From Megachile rotundata (taxonomy: Eukaryota > Arthropoda > Insecta > Hymenoptera > Megachilidae), in the NCBI RefSeq assembly GCF_050947335.1, contig NW_027474088.1, positions 1 to 64,000 on the forward strand: 64,000 nucleotides of DNA, given 5' to 3'. The notes beneath the pieces are model-generated. The model was not told the origin of the DNA, made no database searches, and saw only the letters and a list, made by a program, of their open reading frames with translations. Position numbers and translations under genes: made by a program. Positions 46,614 through 60,230 of this stretch are shown piece by piece (within the stretch, counting starts at the first letter, position 1; each line of letters starts with the position of its first letter).

Positions 46614-47190
46614 GATCGATAGCACGACATTTACTATACTTATTACTCTTATTATTATCAACCTAACTCATATTATTAGTCATATTATGCTTATATGATC
46701 GATAGAACGACAATTACTATACTTATTATTCTTATTTTTATCAACCTAACTCATATTATTAGCCATATTATGCTTAAATGATCGATAGAACGACAATTAC
46801 TATACTTATTGCTCTTATTATTATGAATCTAACTCATATTATTAACCATATTATGCAGATACGATCGATAGAACTACAATTACTATACTCATTACTCTTA
46901 TTATTATCAATCTAACTCATAATATTAGCCATATTATGCTTAAATGATCGATAGAACGACAATTACTATATTTATTACTCTTATTATTATCAATCTAACT
47001 CATATTATTAGCCATATTATGCTTATATGATCGATAGAACGAGAATTACTATACTCACTACTCTTATTATTATCAATCTAACTCATATTATTAGCCATAT
47101 TATGCTTATATGATCGACAGAACGACAATTACTATACTTATTACACTTACTGTTATCATTCTAACTCATATTATTAGCCATATTATGCTT
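46100..47190 (+). repeat. Block Y, copy 1 (offsets +6,557 and +11,122 bp)
   Basis: This segment recurs at 52657-53747 (79 monomers away). Shared rare variants are CATATTTTTAGCC (46183/52740 region), TTAGTCATATTATGC (46677/53234) and the marker monomers at 46614/53171. From 46614 it also matches 57736 onward at +11,122 bp (134 monomers), with GATAGGACGAC at 47444/58566. In the second relationship CAACTAC (47293/58415) is a shared rare change. Confidence 0.82.
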
Positions 47191-47941
47191 ATATGATCGA
47201 TAGAACGACAATTACTATACTTATTACTCTTACTATTATCAATCTAACGCATATTATTAACCATATTATGCTTAAATGATCGATAGAACGACAACTACTA
47301 TACTTATTACTATTGTTATTATCAATCTTACTCATATTATTAGCCATATTATGCATATATGATCGATAGAACGACAATTACTGTACTTATTACTCTTATC
47401 ATTATCGATATAACTCATATTATTAGCCATATTATGCTTATATTATCGATAGGACGACAATTACTGTACTTATTACTGTTATTATTATCAATCTAACTCA
47501 TATTATTAGCCATATTATGCTTAAATGATCGATAGAACGACAATTACTATACTTATTACTATTATTATTATCAATCTTACTCATATTATTAGCCATATTA
47601 TGCATATATGATCGACAGAACGACAATTACTATACTTATTACACTTACTGTTATCAATCTAACTCATATTATTAGCCATATTATGCTTAAATGATCGATA
47701 GAACGACAATTACTATACTTATTACTATTACTATTATCAATCTTACTCATATTATTAGCCATATTATGCATATATGATCGATAGAACGACAATTACTGTA
47801 CTTATTACTCTTATCATTAACGATCTAACTCATATTATTAGCCATATTATGCTTATATTATCGATAGAACGACAATTACTGTACTTATTACTGTTATTAT
47901 TATCAATCTAACTCATATTATTAGCCATATTATGCATATAT

Positions 47942-49970
47942 GATCGATAGAACGACAATTACTATACTTATTACACTTACTATTATCAATCTAACTCATA
48001 TTATTAGCCATATTATGCATATATGATCGATAGAACGACAATTACTGTACTTATTGCTCTTATCATTATCGATCTAACTCATATTATTAGCCATATTATG
48101 CTTATATTATCGATAGAACGACAATTACTATACTTATTACTCTTATTATTATCAATCTAACTCATATTACTAGCCATATTATGCATAAATGATCGATAGA
48201 ACGACAATTACTATATTTATTACTCTTATTATTATCAATCTAACTCATATTATTAGCCATATTATGCTTATATGATCGATAGAACGAGAATTACTATACT
48301 CACTACTCTTATTATTATCAATCTAACTCATATTATTAGCCATATTATGCTTATATGATCGACAGAACGACAATTACTATACTTATTACACTTACTGTTA
48401 TCATTCTAACTCATATTATTAGCCATATTATGCTTATATGATCGATAGAACGACAATTACTATACTTATTACTCTTACTATTATCAATCTAACTCATATT
48501 ATTAACAATATTATGCTTAAATGATCGATAGAACGACAATTACTATACTTATTACTATTGTTATTATCAATCTTACTCATATTATTAGCCATATTATGCA
48601 TATATGATCGATAGAACGACAATTACTGTACTTATTACTCTTATCATTATCGATCTAACTCATATTATTTGCCATATTATGCTTATATTATCGATAGAAC
48701 GACAATTACTGTACTTATTACTCTTACTGTTATCAATCTAACTCATATTATTAGCCATATTATGCACATATAATCGATAGAACGACAATTACTGTACTTA
48801 TTACTCTTATCATTATCGACCTAACTCATATTATTAGCCATATTATGCTTATATTATCGATAGAACGACAATTACTGTACTTATTACAGTTATTATTATC
48901 AATTTAACTCATATTATTAGCCATATTATGCTTATATTATCGATAGAACGACAATTACAGTACTTATTACTGTTATTATTATCAATCTAACTCATATTAT
49001 TAGCCATATTATGCTTAAATGATCGATAGAACGACAATTACTATACTTATTACTATTATTATTATAAATCTTACTCATATTATTAGCCATATTATGCTTA
49101 TATGATCGATAGAACGACAATTACTATACTTATTACTCTAATTATTATCAATCTAACTCATATTACTAGCCATATTAGGCTTAAATGATCGATAGAACGA
49201 CAATTACTATATTTATTACCCTTATTATTATCAATCTAACTCATATTATTAGCCATATTATGCTTATATTATCGATAGAACGACAATTACAGTACTTATT
49301 ACTGTTATTATTATCAATCTAACTCATATTATTAGCCATATTATGCTTATATGATCGAGAGAACGACAATTACTATACTTATTACTCTTATTATTATCAA
49401 TCTAACTCATATTACTAGCCATATTATGCATAAATGATCGATAGAACGACAATTACTATATTTATTACTCTTATTATTATCAATCTAACTCATATTATTA
49501 GCCATATTATGCTTATATGATCGATAGAACGAGAATTACTATACTCACTACTCTTATTATTATCAATCTAACTCATATTATTAGCCATATTATGCTTATA
49601 TGATCGACAGAACGACAATTACTATACTTATTACACTTACTGTTATCATTCTAACTCATATTATTAGCCATATTATGCTTATATGATCGATAGAACGACA
49701 ATTACTATACTTATTACTCTTACTATTATCAATCTAACTCATATTATTAACCATATTATGCTTAAATGATCGATAGAACGACAATTACTATACTTATTAC
49801 TATTGTTATTATCAATCTTACTCATATTATTAGCCATATTATGCATATATGATCGATAGAACGACAATTACTGTACTTATTACTCTTATCATTATCGATC
49901 TAACTCATATTATTAGCCATATTATGCTTATATTATCGATAGAACGACAATTACTGTACTTATTACTCTT
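47942..49970 (+). repeat. Block Z, copy 1 (offset 5,810 bp)
   Basis: This block recurs at 53752-55780, an offset of 70 monomers. Rare shared variants are TATTATAAATCTTAC (near 49063 and 54873), TACTCTAATTATTATC (near 49135 and 54945) and TTACCCTTATT (near 49217 and 55027). The match ends near 49972, where this copy carries one extra monomer. The GCATATATG/GCATAAATG monomer series and the ATTACAGTAC monomers lie inside it. Confidence 0.85.
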
Positions 49971-50027
49971 ATCATTATCGATCTAACTCATATTATTAGC
50001 CATATTATGCTTATATTATCGATAGAA
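49862..50027 (+). repeat. Single-monomer tandem duplication
   Basis: Two successive monomers both carry CTGTACTT, CTCTTATCATTATCGATC and GCTTATAT. In the equivalent place at 55680-55830 only one such monomer precedes the TTACTCTTACTG monomer. Block alignment to the 53752-55780 copy drops from 70 to 69 monomers across this point, consistent with a gain of exactly 83 bp here. Confidence 0.75.
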
Positions 50028-52589
50028 CGACAATTACTGTACTTATTACTCTTACTGTTATCAATCTAACTCATATTATTAGCCATATTATGCACATATA
50101 ATCGATAGAACGACAATTACTGTACTTATTACTCTTATCATTATCGACCTAACTCATATTATTAGCCATATTATGCTTATATTATCGATAGAACGACAAT
50201 TACTGTACTTATTACAGTTATTATTATCAATTTAACTCATATTATTAGCCATATTATGCTTATATTATCGATAGAACGACAATTACAGTACTTATTACTG
50301 TTATTATTATCAATCTAACTCATATTATTAGCCATATTATGCTTATATGATCGAGAGAACGACAATTACTATACTTATTACTCTTATTATTATCAATCTA
50401 ACTCATATTACTAGCCATATTATGCATAAATGATCGATAGAACGACAATTACTATATTTATTACTCTTATTATTATCAATCTAACTCATATTATTAGCCA
50501 TATTATGCTTATATGATCGATAGAACGAGAATTACTATACTCACTACTCTTATTATTATCAATCTAACTCATATTATTAGCCATATTATGCTTATATGAT
50601 CGACAGAACGACAATTACTATACTTATTACACTTACTGTTATCATTCTAACTCATATTATTAGCCATATTATGCTTATATGATCGATAGAACGACAATTA
50701 CTATACTTATTACTCTTACTATTATCAATCTAACTCATATTATTAACCATATTATGCTTAAATGATCGATAGAACGACAATTACTATACTTATTACTATT
50801 GTTATTATCAATCTTACTCATATTATTAGCCATAGTATGCATATATGATCGATAGAACGACAATTACTGTACTTATTACTCTTATCATTATCGATCTAAC
50901 TCATATTATTAGCCATATTATGCTTATATTATCGATAGAACGACAATTACTGTACTTATTACTCTTACTGTTATCAATCTAACTCATATTATTAGCCATA
51001 TTATGCACATATAATCGATAGAACGACAATTACTGTACTTATTACTCTTATCATTATCGACCTAACTCATATTATTAGCCATATTATGCGTATATTATCG
51101 ATAGAACGACAATTACTGTACTTATTACAGTTATTATTATCAATTTAACTCATATTATTAGCCATATTATGCTTAAATGATCGATAGAACGACAATTATT
51201 ATACTTATTACTATTAGTAGTATCAATCTTACTCATATTATTAGCCATATTATGCATATATGATCGATAGAACGACAATTACTGTACTTATTACTCTTAT
51301 CATTATCGATCTAACTCATATTATTAACCATATTATGCTAATATGATCGATAGAACGACAATTACTATACTAATTACACTCACTATTATCAATCTAACTC
51401 ATATTATTAACCATCTTATGCTTATATGATCGATAGAACGACAATTACTATACTTATTACTCTTACTATTATCAATCTAACTCATATTATTAACCATGTT
51501 ATGCTTATATGATCGAGAGAACGACCATTACTATACTTATTACTCTTATTATTATCAATCTAACTCATATTACTAGCCATATTAGGCTTAAATGATCGAT
51601 AGAACGACAATTACTATATTTATTACTCTTATTAATATCAATCTAACTCATATTATTAGCCATATTATGCTTATATGATCGATAGAACGACAATTACTAT
51701 ACTCACTACTCTTATTATTATCAATCTAACTCATATTATTAGCCATATTATGCTAATATGATCGACAGAACGACAATTACTATACTTATTACACTTACTG
51801 TTATCAATCTAACTCATATTATTAGCCATATTATGCTTATATGATCGATAGAACGACAATTACTATACTCACTACTCTTACTATTATCAACCTAACTCAT
51901 ATTATTAGCCATATTATGCTTAAATGATCGATAGAACGACAATTACTATACTTATTACTCATATTATTATGAGTCTAACTCATATTATTAACCATATTAT
52001 GCAGATACGATCGATAGAACTACAATTACTATACATATTACTCTTATTATTACCAATCTAACTCATATTATTAGCCGTATTATGCTTAAATGATCGATAG
52101 AACGACAATTACTATACTTATTACTCTTATTATTATCAATCTAACTCATATTATTAGCCATATTATGCTTATATGATCGACAGAACGACAATTACTATAC
52201 TTATTATTCTTATTTTTATCAATCTTACTAATATTATTAGCCATATTATGCATATATGATCGATAGAACGACAATTACTGTACTTATTACTCTTATCATT
52301 ATCGATCTAACTCATATTATTAGCCATATTATGCTTATATTATCGATAGAACGACAATTACTGTACTTATTACTGTTATTATTATCAATCTAACTCATAT
52401 TATTAGCCATATTATGCATATATGATCGATAGAACGCCAATTACTATACTTATTACACTTACTATTATCAATCTAACTCATATTATTAGCCATATTATGC
52501 AGATATGATCGATAGAACGACAATTACTATACTTAGTACACTCACTATTATCAATCGAACGCATATTATTAACAATATTATGCAGATAT

Positions 52590-53170
52590 GATCGATAGCA
52601 CGACATTTACTATACTTATTACTGTTATTATTATCAACCTAACTCATATTATAAGCCATATTATGCTTATATGATCGATAGAACGACAATTACTATACTT
52701 ATTATTCTTATTTTTATCAACCTAACTCATATTTTTAGCCATATTATGCTTAAATGATCGATAGAACGACAATTACTATACTTATTGCTCTTATTATTAT
52801 GAATCTAACTCATATTATTAACCATATTATGCAGATACGATCGATAGAACTACAATTACTATACTCATTACTCTTATTATTATCAATCTAACTCATAATT
52901 TTAGCCATATTATGCTTAAATGATCGATAGAACGACAATTACTGTACTTATTACTCTTATCATTATCGATCTAACTCAAATTATTAGCCATATTATGCTT
53001 ATATGATTGATAGAACGACAAATACTATACTTATTGCTCTTATTATTATCAATCTAACTCATATTATTAGCCATATTATGCAGATATGATCGATAGAACG
53101 ACAATTACTATACTTAGTACACTCACTATTATCAATCGAACGCATATTATTAACAATATTATGCAGATAT
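52590..53170 (+). repeat. 7-monomer (581 bp) marker block, copy f
   Basis: It is bounded by marker monomers at 52590 and 53171. It shares with the degenerate block at 46033-46613 the variants CATATTTTTAGCC (near 52727) and TTGCTC in the GATTGATAG monomer (near 53035). Private changes include ATTATAAGCC near 52653 and TTACTGTTATT near 52625. Confidence 0.85.
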
Positions 53171-53747
53171 GATCGATAGCACGACATTTACTATACTTAT
53201 TACTCTTATTATTATCAACCTAACTCATATTATTAGTCATATTATGCTTATATGATCGATAGAACGACAATTACTATACTTATTATTCTTATTTTTATCA
53301 ACCTAACTCATATTATTAGCCATATTATGCTTAAATGATCGATAGAACGACAATTACTATACTTATTGCTCTTATTATTATGAATCTAACTCATATTATT
53401 AACCATATTATGCAGATACGATCGACAGAACTACAATTACTATACTCATTACTCTTATTATTATCAATCTAACTCATAATATTAGCCATATTATGCTTAA
53501 ATGATCGATAGAACGACAATTACTATATTTATTACTCTTATTATTATCAATCTAACTCATATTATTAGCCATATTATGCTTATATGATCGATAGAACGAG
53601 AATTACTATACTCACTACTCTTATTATTATCAATCTAACTCATATTATTAGCCATATTATGCTTATATGATCGACAGAACGACAATTACTATACTTATTA
53701 CACTTACTGTTATCATTCTAACTCATATTATTAGCCATATTATGCAT
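52657..53747 (+). repeat. Block Y, copy 2
   Basis: This is the partner of 46100-47190 at +6,557 bp. The match stops near 53740, where the sequence switches from the type at 47180 (GCTTATATGATCG) to the type at 47935 (GCATATATGATCG). That skips nine monomers (747 bp) of the other copy without disturbing the register. A private GATCGACAGAACTAC occurs near 53422. Confidence 0.82.
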
Positions 53748-53751
53748 ATAT

Positions 53752-55780
53752 GATCGATAGAACGACAATTACTATACTTATTACACTTACTATTATCAAT
53801 CTAACTCATATTATTAGCCATATTACGCATATATGATCGATAGAACGACAATTACTGTACTTATTGCTCTTATCATTATCGATCTAACTCATATTATTAG
53901 CCATATTATGCTTATATTATCGATAGAACGACAATTACTATACTTATTACTCTTATTATTATCAATCTAACTCATATTACTAGCCATATTATGCATAAAT
54001 GATCGATAGAACGACAATTACTATATTTATTACTCTTATTATTATCAATCTAACTCATATTATTAGCCATATTATGCTTATATGATCGATAGAACGAGAA
54101 TTACTATACTCACTACTCTTATTATTATCAATCTAACTCATATTATTAGCCATATTATGCTTATATGATCGACAGAACGACAATTACTATACTTATTACA
54201 CTTACTGTTATCATTCTAACTCATATTATTAGCCATATTATGCTTATATGATCGATAGAACGACAATTACTATACTTATTACTCTTACTATTATCAATCT
54301 AACTCATATTATTAACCATATTATGCTTAAATGATCGATAGAACGACAATTACTATACTTATTACTATTGTTATTATCAATCTTACTCATATTATTAGCC
54401 ATATTATGCATATATGATCGATAGAACGACAATTACTGTACTTATTACTCTTATCATTATCGATCTAACTCATATTATTAGCCATATTATGCTTATATTA
54501 TCGATAGAACGACAATTACTGTACTTATTACTCTTACTGTTATCAATCTAACTCATATTATTAGCCATATTATGCACATATAATCGATAGAACGACAATT
54601 ACTGTACTTATTACTCTTATCATTATCGACCTAACTCATATTATTAGCCATATTATGCTTATATTATCGATAGAACGACAATTACTGTACTTATTACAGT
54701 TATTATTATCAATTTAACTCATATTATTAGCCATATTATGCTTATATTATCGATAGAACGACAATTACAGTACTTATTACTGTTATTATTATCAATCTAA
54801 CTCATATTATTAGCCATATTATGCTTAAATGATCGATAGAACGACAATTACTATACTTATTACTATTATTATTATAAATCTTACTCATATTATTAGCCAT
54901 ATTATGCTTATATGATCGATAGAACGACAATTACTATACTTATTACTCTAATTATTATCAATCTAACTCATATTACTAGCCATATTAGGCTTAAATGATC
55001 GATAGAACGACAATTACTATATTTATTACCCTTATTATTATCAATCTAACTCATATTATTAGCCATATTATGCTTATATTATCGATAGAACGACAATTAC
55101 AGTACTTATTACTGTTATTATTATCAATCTAACTCATATTATTAGCCATATTATGCTTATATGATCGAGAGAACGACAATTACTATACTTATTACTCTTA
55201 TTATTATCAATCTAACTCATATTACTAGCCATATTATGCATAAATGATCGATAGAACGACAATTACTATATTTATTACTCTTATTATTATCAATCTAACT
55301 CATATTATTAGCCATATTATGCTTATATGATCGATAGAACGAGAATTACTATACTCACTACTCTTATTATTATCAATCTAACTCATATTATTAGCCATAT
55401 TATGCTTATATGATCGACAGAACGACAATTACTATACTTATTACACTTACTGTTATCATTCTAACTCATATTATTAGCCATATTATGCTTATATGATCGA
55501 TAGAACGACAATTACTATACTTATTACTCTTACTATTATCAATCTAACTCATATTATTAACCATATTATGCTTAAATGATCGATAGAACGACAATTACTA
55601 TACTTATTACTATTGTTATTATCAATCTTACTCATATTATTAGCCATATTATGCATATATGATCGATAGAACGACAATTACTGTACTTATTACTCTTATC
55701 ATTATCGATCTAACTCATATTATTAGCCATATTATGCTTATATTATCGATAGAACGACAATTACTGTACTTATTACTCTT
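53752..55780 (+). repeat. Block Z, copy 2
   Basis: This is the partner of 47942-49970. It has a private TATTACGCATAT near 53823. Where copy 1 has ATTAACAATATTATGC (near 48505) and TTATTTGCC (near 48667), this copy has the usual ATTAACCAT and TTATTAGCC, so those two changes arose in copy 1 after duplication. Confidence 0.84.
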
Positions 55781-57154
55781 ACTGTTATCAATCTAACTCA
55801 TATTATTAGCCATATTATGCACATATAATCGATAGAACGACAATTACTGTACTTATTACTCTTATCATTATCGACCTAACTCATATTATTAGCCATATTA
55901 TGCTTATATTATCGATAGAACGACAATTACTGTACTTATTACAGTTATTATTATCAATTTAACTCATATTATTAGCCATATTATGCTTAAATGATCGATA
56001 GAACGACAATTATTATACTTATTACTATTAGTAGTATCAATCTTACTCATATTATTAGCCATATTATGCATATATGATCGATAGAACGACAATTACTGTA
56101 CTTATTACTCTTATCATTATCGATCTAACTCATATTACTAACCATATTATGCTAATATGATCGATAGAACGACAATTACTATACTTATTACTCTTACTAT
56201 TATCAATCTAACTCATATTATTAACCATATTATGCTTATATGATCGAGAGAACGACCATTACTATACTTATTACTCTTATTATTATCAATCTAACTCATA
56301 TTACTAGCCATATTAGGCTTAAATGATCGATAGAACGACAATTACTATATTTATTACTCTTATTAATATCAATCTAACTCATATTATTAGCCATATTATG
56401 CTTATATGATCGATAGAACGACAATTACTATACTCACTACTCTTATTATTATCAATCTAACTCATATTATTAGCCATATTATGCTTATATAATCGACAGA
56501 ACGACAATTACTATACTTATTACACTTACTGTTATCAATCTAACTCATATTATTAGCCATATTATGCTTATATGATCGATAGAACGACAATTACTATACT
56601 CACTACTCTTACTATTATCAACCTAACTCATATTATTAGCCATATTATGCTTAAATGATCGATAGAACGACAATTACTATACTTATTACTCATATTATTA
56701 TGAGTCTAACTCATATTATTAACCATATTATGCAGATACGATCGAGAGAACTACAATTACTATACTTATTACTCTTATTTTTATCAATCTTACTCATATT
56801 ATTAGCCATATTATGCATATATGATCGATAGAACGACAATTACTGTACTTATTACTCTTATCATTATCGATCTAACTCATATTATTAGCCATATTATGCT
56901 TATATTATCGATAGAACGACAATTACTTTACTTATTACTGTTATTATTATCAATCTAACTCATATTATTAGCCATATTATGCATATATGATCGATAGAAC
57001 GACAATTACTATACTTATTACACTTACTATTATCAATCTAACTCATATTATTAGCCATATTATGCAGATATGATCGATAGAACGACAATTACTATACTTA
57101 GTACACTCACTATTATCAATCGAACGGATATTATTAACAATATTATGCAGATAT

Positions 57155-57735
57155 GATCGATAGCACGACATTTACTATACTTATTACTCTTATTATTATC
57201 AACCTAACTCATATTATTAGCCATATTATGCTTATATGATCGATAGAACGACAATTACTATACTTATTATTCTTATTTTTATCAACCTAACTCATATTAT
57301 TAGCCATATTATGCTTAAATGATCGATAGAACGACAATTACTATACTTATTGCTCTTATTATTATGAATCTAACTCATATTATTAACCATATTATGCAGA
57401 TACGATCGATAGAACTACAATTACTATACTCATTACTCTTATTATTATCAATCTAACTCATAATTTTAGCCATATTATGCTTAAATGATCGATAGAACGA
57501 CAATTACTGTACTTATTACTCTTATCATTATCGATCTAACTCAAATTATTAGCCATATTATGCTTATATGATTGATAGAACGACAAATACTATACTTATT
57601 ACTCTTATTATTATCAATCTAACTCATATTATTTGCCATATTATGCAGATATGATCGATAGAACGACAATTACTATACTTAGTACACTCACTATTATCAA
57701 TCGAACGCATATTATTAACAATATTATGCAGATAT
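57155..57735 (+). repeat. 7-monomer (581 bp) marker block, copy g
   Basis: It is bounded by marker monomers at 57155 and 57736, in the standard order. It is 48 monomers after marker 53171, a spacing unique in the window. The monomer just upstream has GAACGGATATT (near 57127) where all other copies have GAACGCATATT, and the second marker monomer has ATACGTATTAC near 57762. Confidence 0.85.
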
Positions 57736-58930
57736 GATCGATAGCACGACATTTACTATACGTATTACTCTTATTATTATCAACCTAACTCATATTATTA
57801 GCCATATTATGCTTATATGATCGATAGAACGACAATTACTATACTTATTATTCTTATTTTTATCAACCTAACTCATATTATTAGCCATATTATGCTTAAA
57901 TGATCGATAGAACGACAATTACTATACTTATTGCTCTTATTATTATGAATCTAACTCATATTATTAACCATATTATGCAGATACGATCGATAGAACTACA
58001 ATTACTATACTCATTACTCTTATTATTATCAATCTAACTCATAATATTAGCCATATTATGCTTAAATGATCGATAGAACGACAATTACTATATTTATTAC
58101 TCTTATTATTATCAATCTAACTCATATTATTAGCCATATTATGCTTATATGATCGATAGAACGAGAATTACTATACTCACTACTCTTATTATTATCAATC
58201 TAACTCATATTATTAGCCATATTATGCTTATATGATCGACAGAACGACAATTACTATACTTATTACACTTACTGTTATCATTCTAACTCATATTATTAGC
58301 CATATTATGCTTATATGATCGATAGAACGACAATTACTATACTTATTACTCTTACTATTATCAATCTAACTCATATTATTAACCATATTATGCTTAAATG
58401 ATCGAAAGAACGACAACTACTATACTTATTACTTTTGTTATTATCAATCTTACTCATATTATTAGCCATATTATGCATATATGATCGATAGAACGACAAT
58501 TACTGTACTTATTACTCTTATCATTATCGATATAACTCATATTATTAGCCATATTATGCTTATATTATCGATAGGACGACAATTACTGTACTTATTACTG
58601 TTATTATTATCAATCTAACTCATATTATTAGCCATATTATGCTTAAATGATCGATAGAACGACAATTACTATACTTATTACTATTATTATTATCAATCTT
58701 ACTCATATTATTAGCCATATTATGCATATATGATCGACAGAACGACAATTACTATACTTATTACACTTACTGTTATCAATCTAACTCATATTATTAGCCA
58801 TATTATGCTTAAATGATCGATAGAACGACAATTACTATACTTATTACTATTACTATTATCAATCTTACTCATATTATTAGCCATATTATGCATATATGAT
58901 CGATAGAACGACAATTACTGTACTTATTAC
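57736..58930 (+). repeat. Block Y/W copy at +11,122 bp from 46614
   Basis: This segment matches 46614-47808. The pairs 47278/58400 and 47444/58566 have the same spacing of 134 monomers, and both copies share the rare CAACTAC. Private changes here are GATCGAAAGAAC (near 58400) and TTACTTTTGTT (near 58431). The match breaks near 58935, where CATTATCGATC replaces CATTAACGATC and ATTAACCATATTATG follows. Confidence 0.8.
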
Positions 58931-58939
58931 TCTTATCAT

Positions 58940-60230
58940 TATCGATCTAACTCATATTATTAACCATATTATGCTTATATGATCGAGAGAACGACAATTA
59001 CTATACTTATTACTCTTATTATTATCAATCTAACTCATATTACTAGCCATATTAGGCTTAAATGATCGATAGAACGACAATTACTATATTTATTACTCTT
59101 ATTATTATCGATCTAACTCATATTATTAGCCATATTATGCTTATATGATCGATAGAACGACAATTACTATACTCACTACTCTTATTATTATCAATCTAAC
59201 TCATATTATTAGCCATATTATGCTTATATGATCGACAGAACGACAATTACTATACTTATTACACTTACTGTTATCAATCTAACTCATATTATTAGCCATA
59301 TTATGCTTATATGATCGATAGAACGACAATTACTATACTCACTACTCTTACTATTATCAACCTAACTCATATTATTAGCCATATTATGCTTAAATGATCG
59401 ATAGAACGACAATTACTATACTTATTACTCATATTATTATGAGTCTAACTCATATTATTAACCATATTATGCAGATACGATCGATAGAACTACAATTACT
59501 ATACTTATTACTCTTATTATTATCAATCTAACTCATATTATTAGCCGTATTATGCTTAAATGATCGATAGAACGACAATTACTATACTTATTACTCTTAT
59601 CATTATCGATCTAACTCATATTATTAGCCATATTATGCTTATATGATCGAGAGAACGACAATTACTATACTTATTACTCTTATTATTATCAATCTAACTC
59701 ATATTACTAGCCATATTAGGCTTAAATGATCGATAGAACGACAATTACTATATTTATTACTCTTATTATTATCAATCTAACTCATATTATTAGCCATATT
59801 ATGCTTATATGATCGATAGAACGACAATTACTGTACTTATTACTCTTATCATTATCGATCTAACTCAAATTATTAGCCATATTATGCTTATATGATTGAT
59901 AGAACGACAAATACTATACTTATTACTCTTATTATTATCAATCTAACTCATATTATTAGCCATATTATGCTTATATGATCGATAGAACGACAATTACTAT
60001 ACTTATTATTCTTATTTTTATCAACCTAACTCATATTATTAGCCATATTATGCTTAAATGATCGATAGAAAGACAATTACTATACTTATTGCTCTTATTA
60101 TTATGAATCTAACTCATATTATTAACCATATTATGCAGATACGATCGATAGAACTACAATTACTATTCTCATTACTCTTATTATTATCAATCTAACTCAT
60201 ATTACTAGCCATATTATGCTTAAATGATCG
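58940..60230 (+). repeat. Mosaic zone of shuffled monomer types
   Basis: Here the order of types does not follow any of the longer blocks for more than a few monomers. GATCGAGAG monomers occur at 58981 and 59645 (8 monomers apart). GCCGTATTATG occurs near 59545. Part of the 7-monomer marker block (CTCAAATTATTAG, then GATTGATAG) occurs at 59812-60000 without its marker monomer, and the TTGCTC and GAACTAC monomers follow at 60060-60160. The register is kept throughout. Private changes GAAAGACAATT (near 60067) and CTATTCTCATT (near 60163) occur here. Confidence 0.72.

Noticed and set aside
47189..47377. Possible 62-residue minus-strand protein
   Set aside because: It lies wholly inside the satellite, is opened by a single private substitution at 47249, spans monomers in shifting frames, and has a low-complexity I/V/N/S-rich composition.
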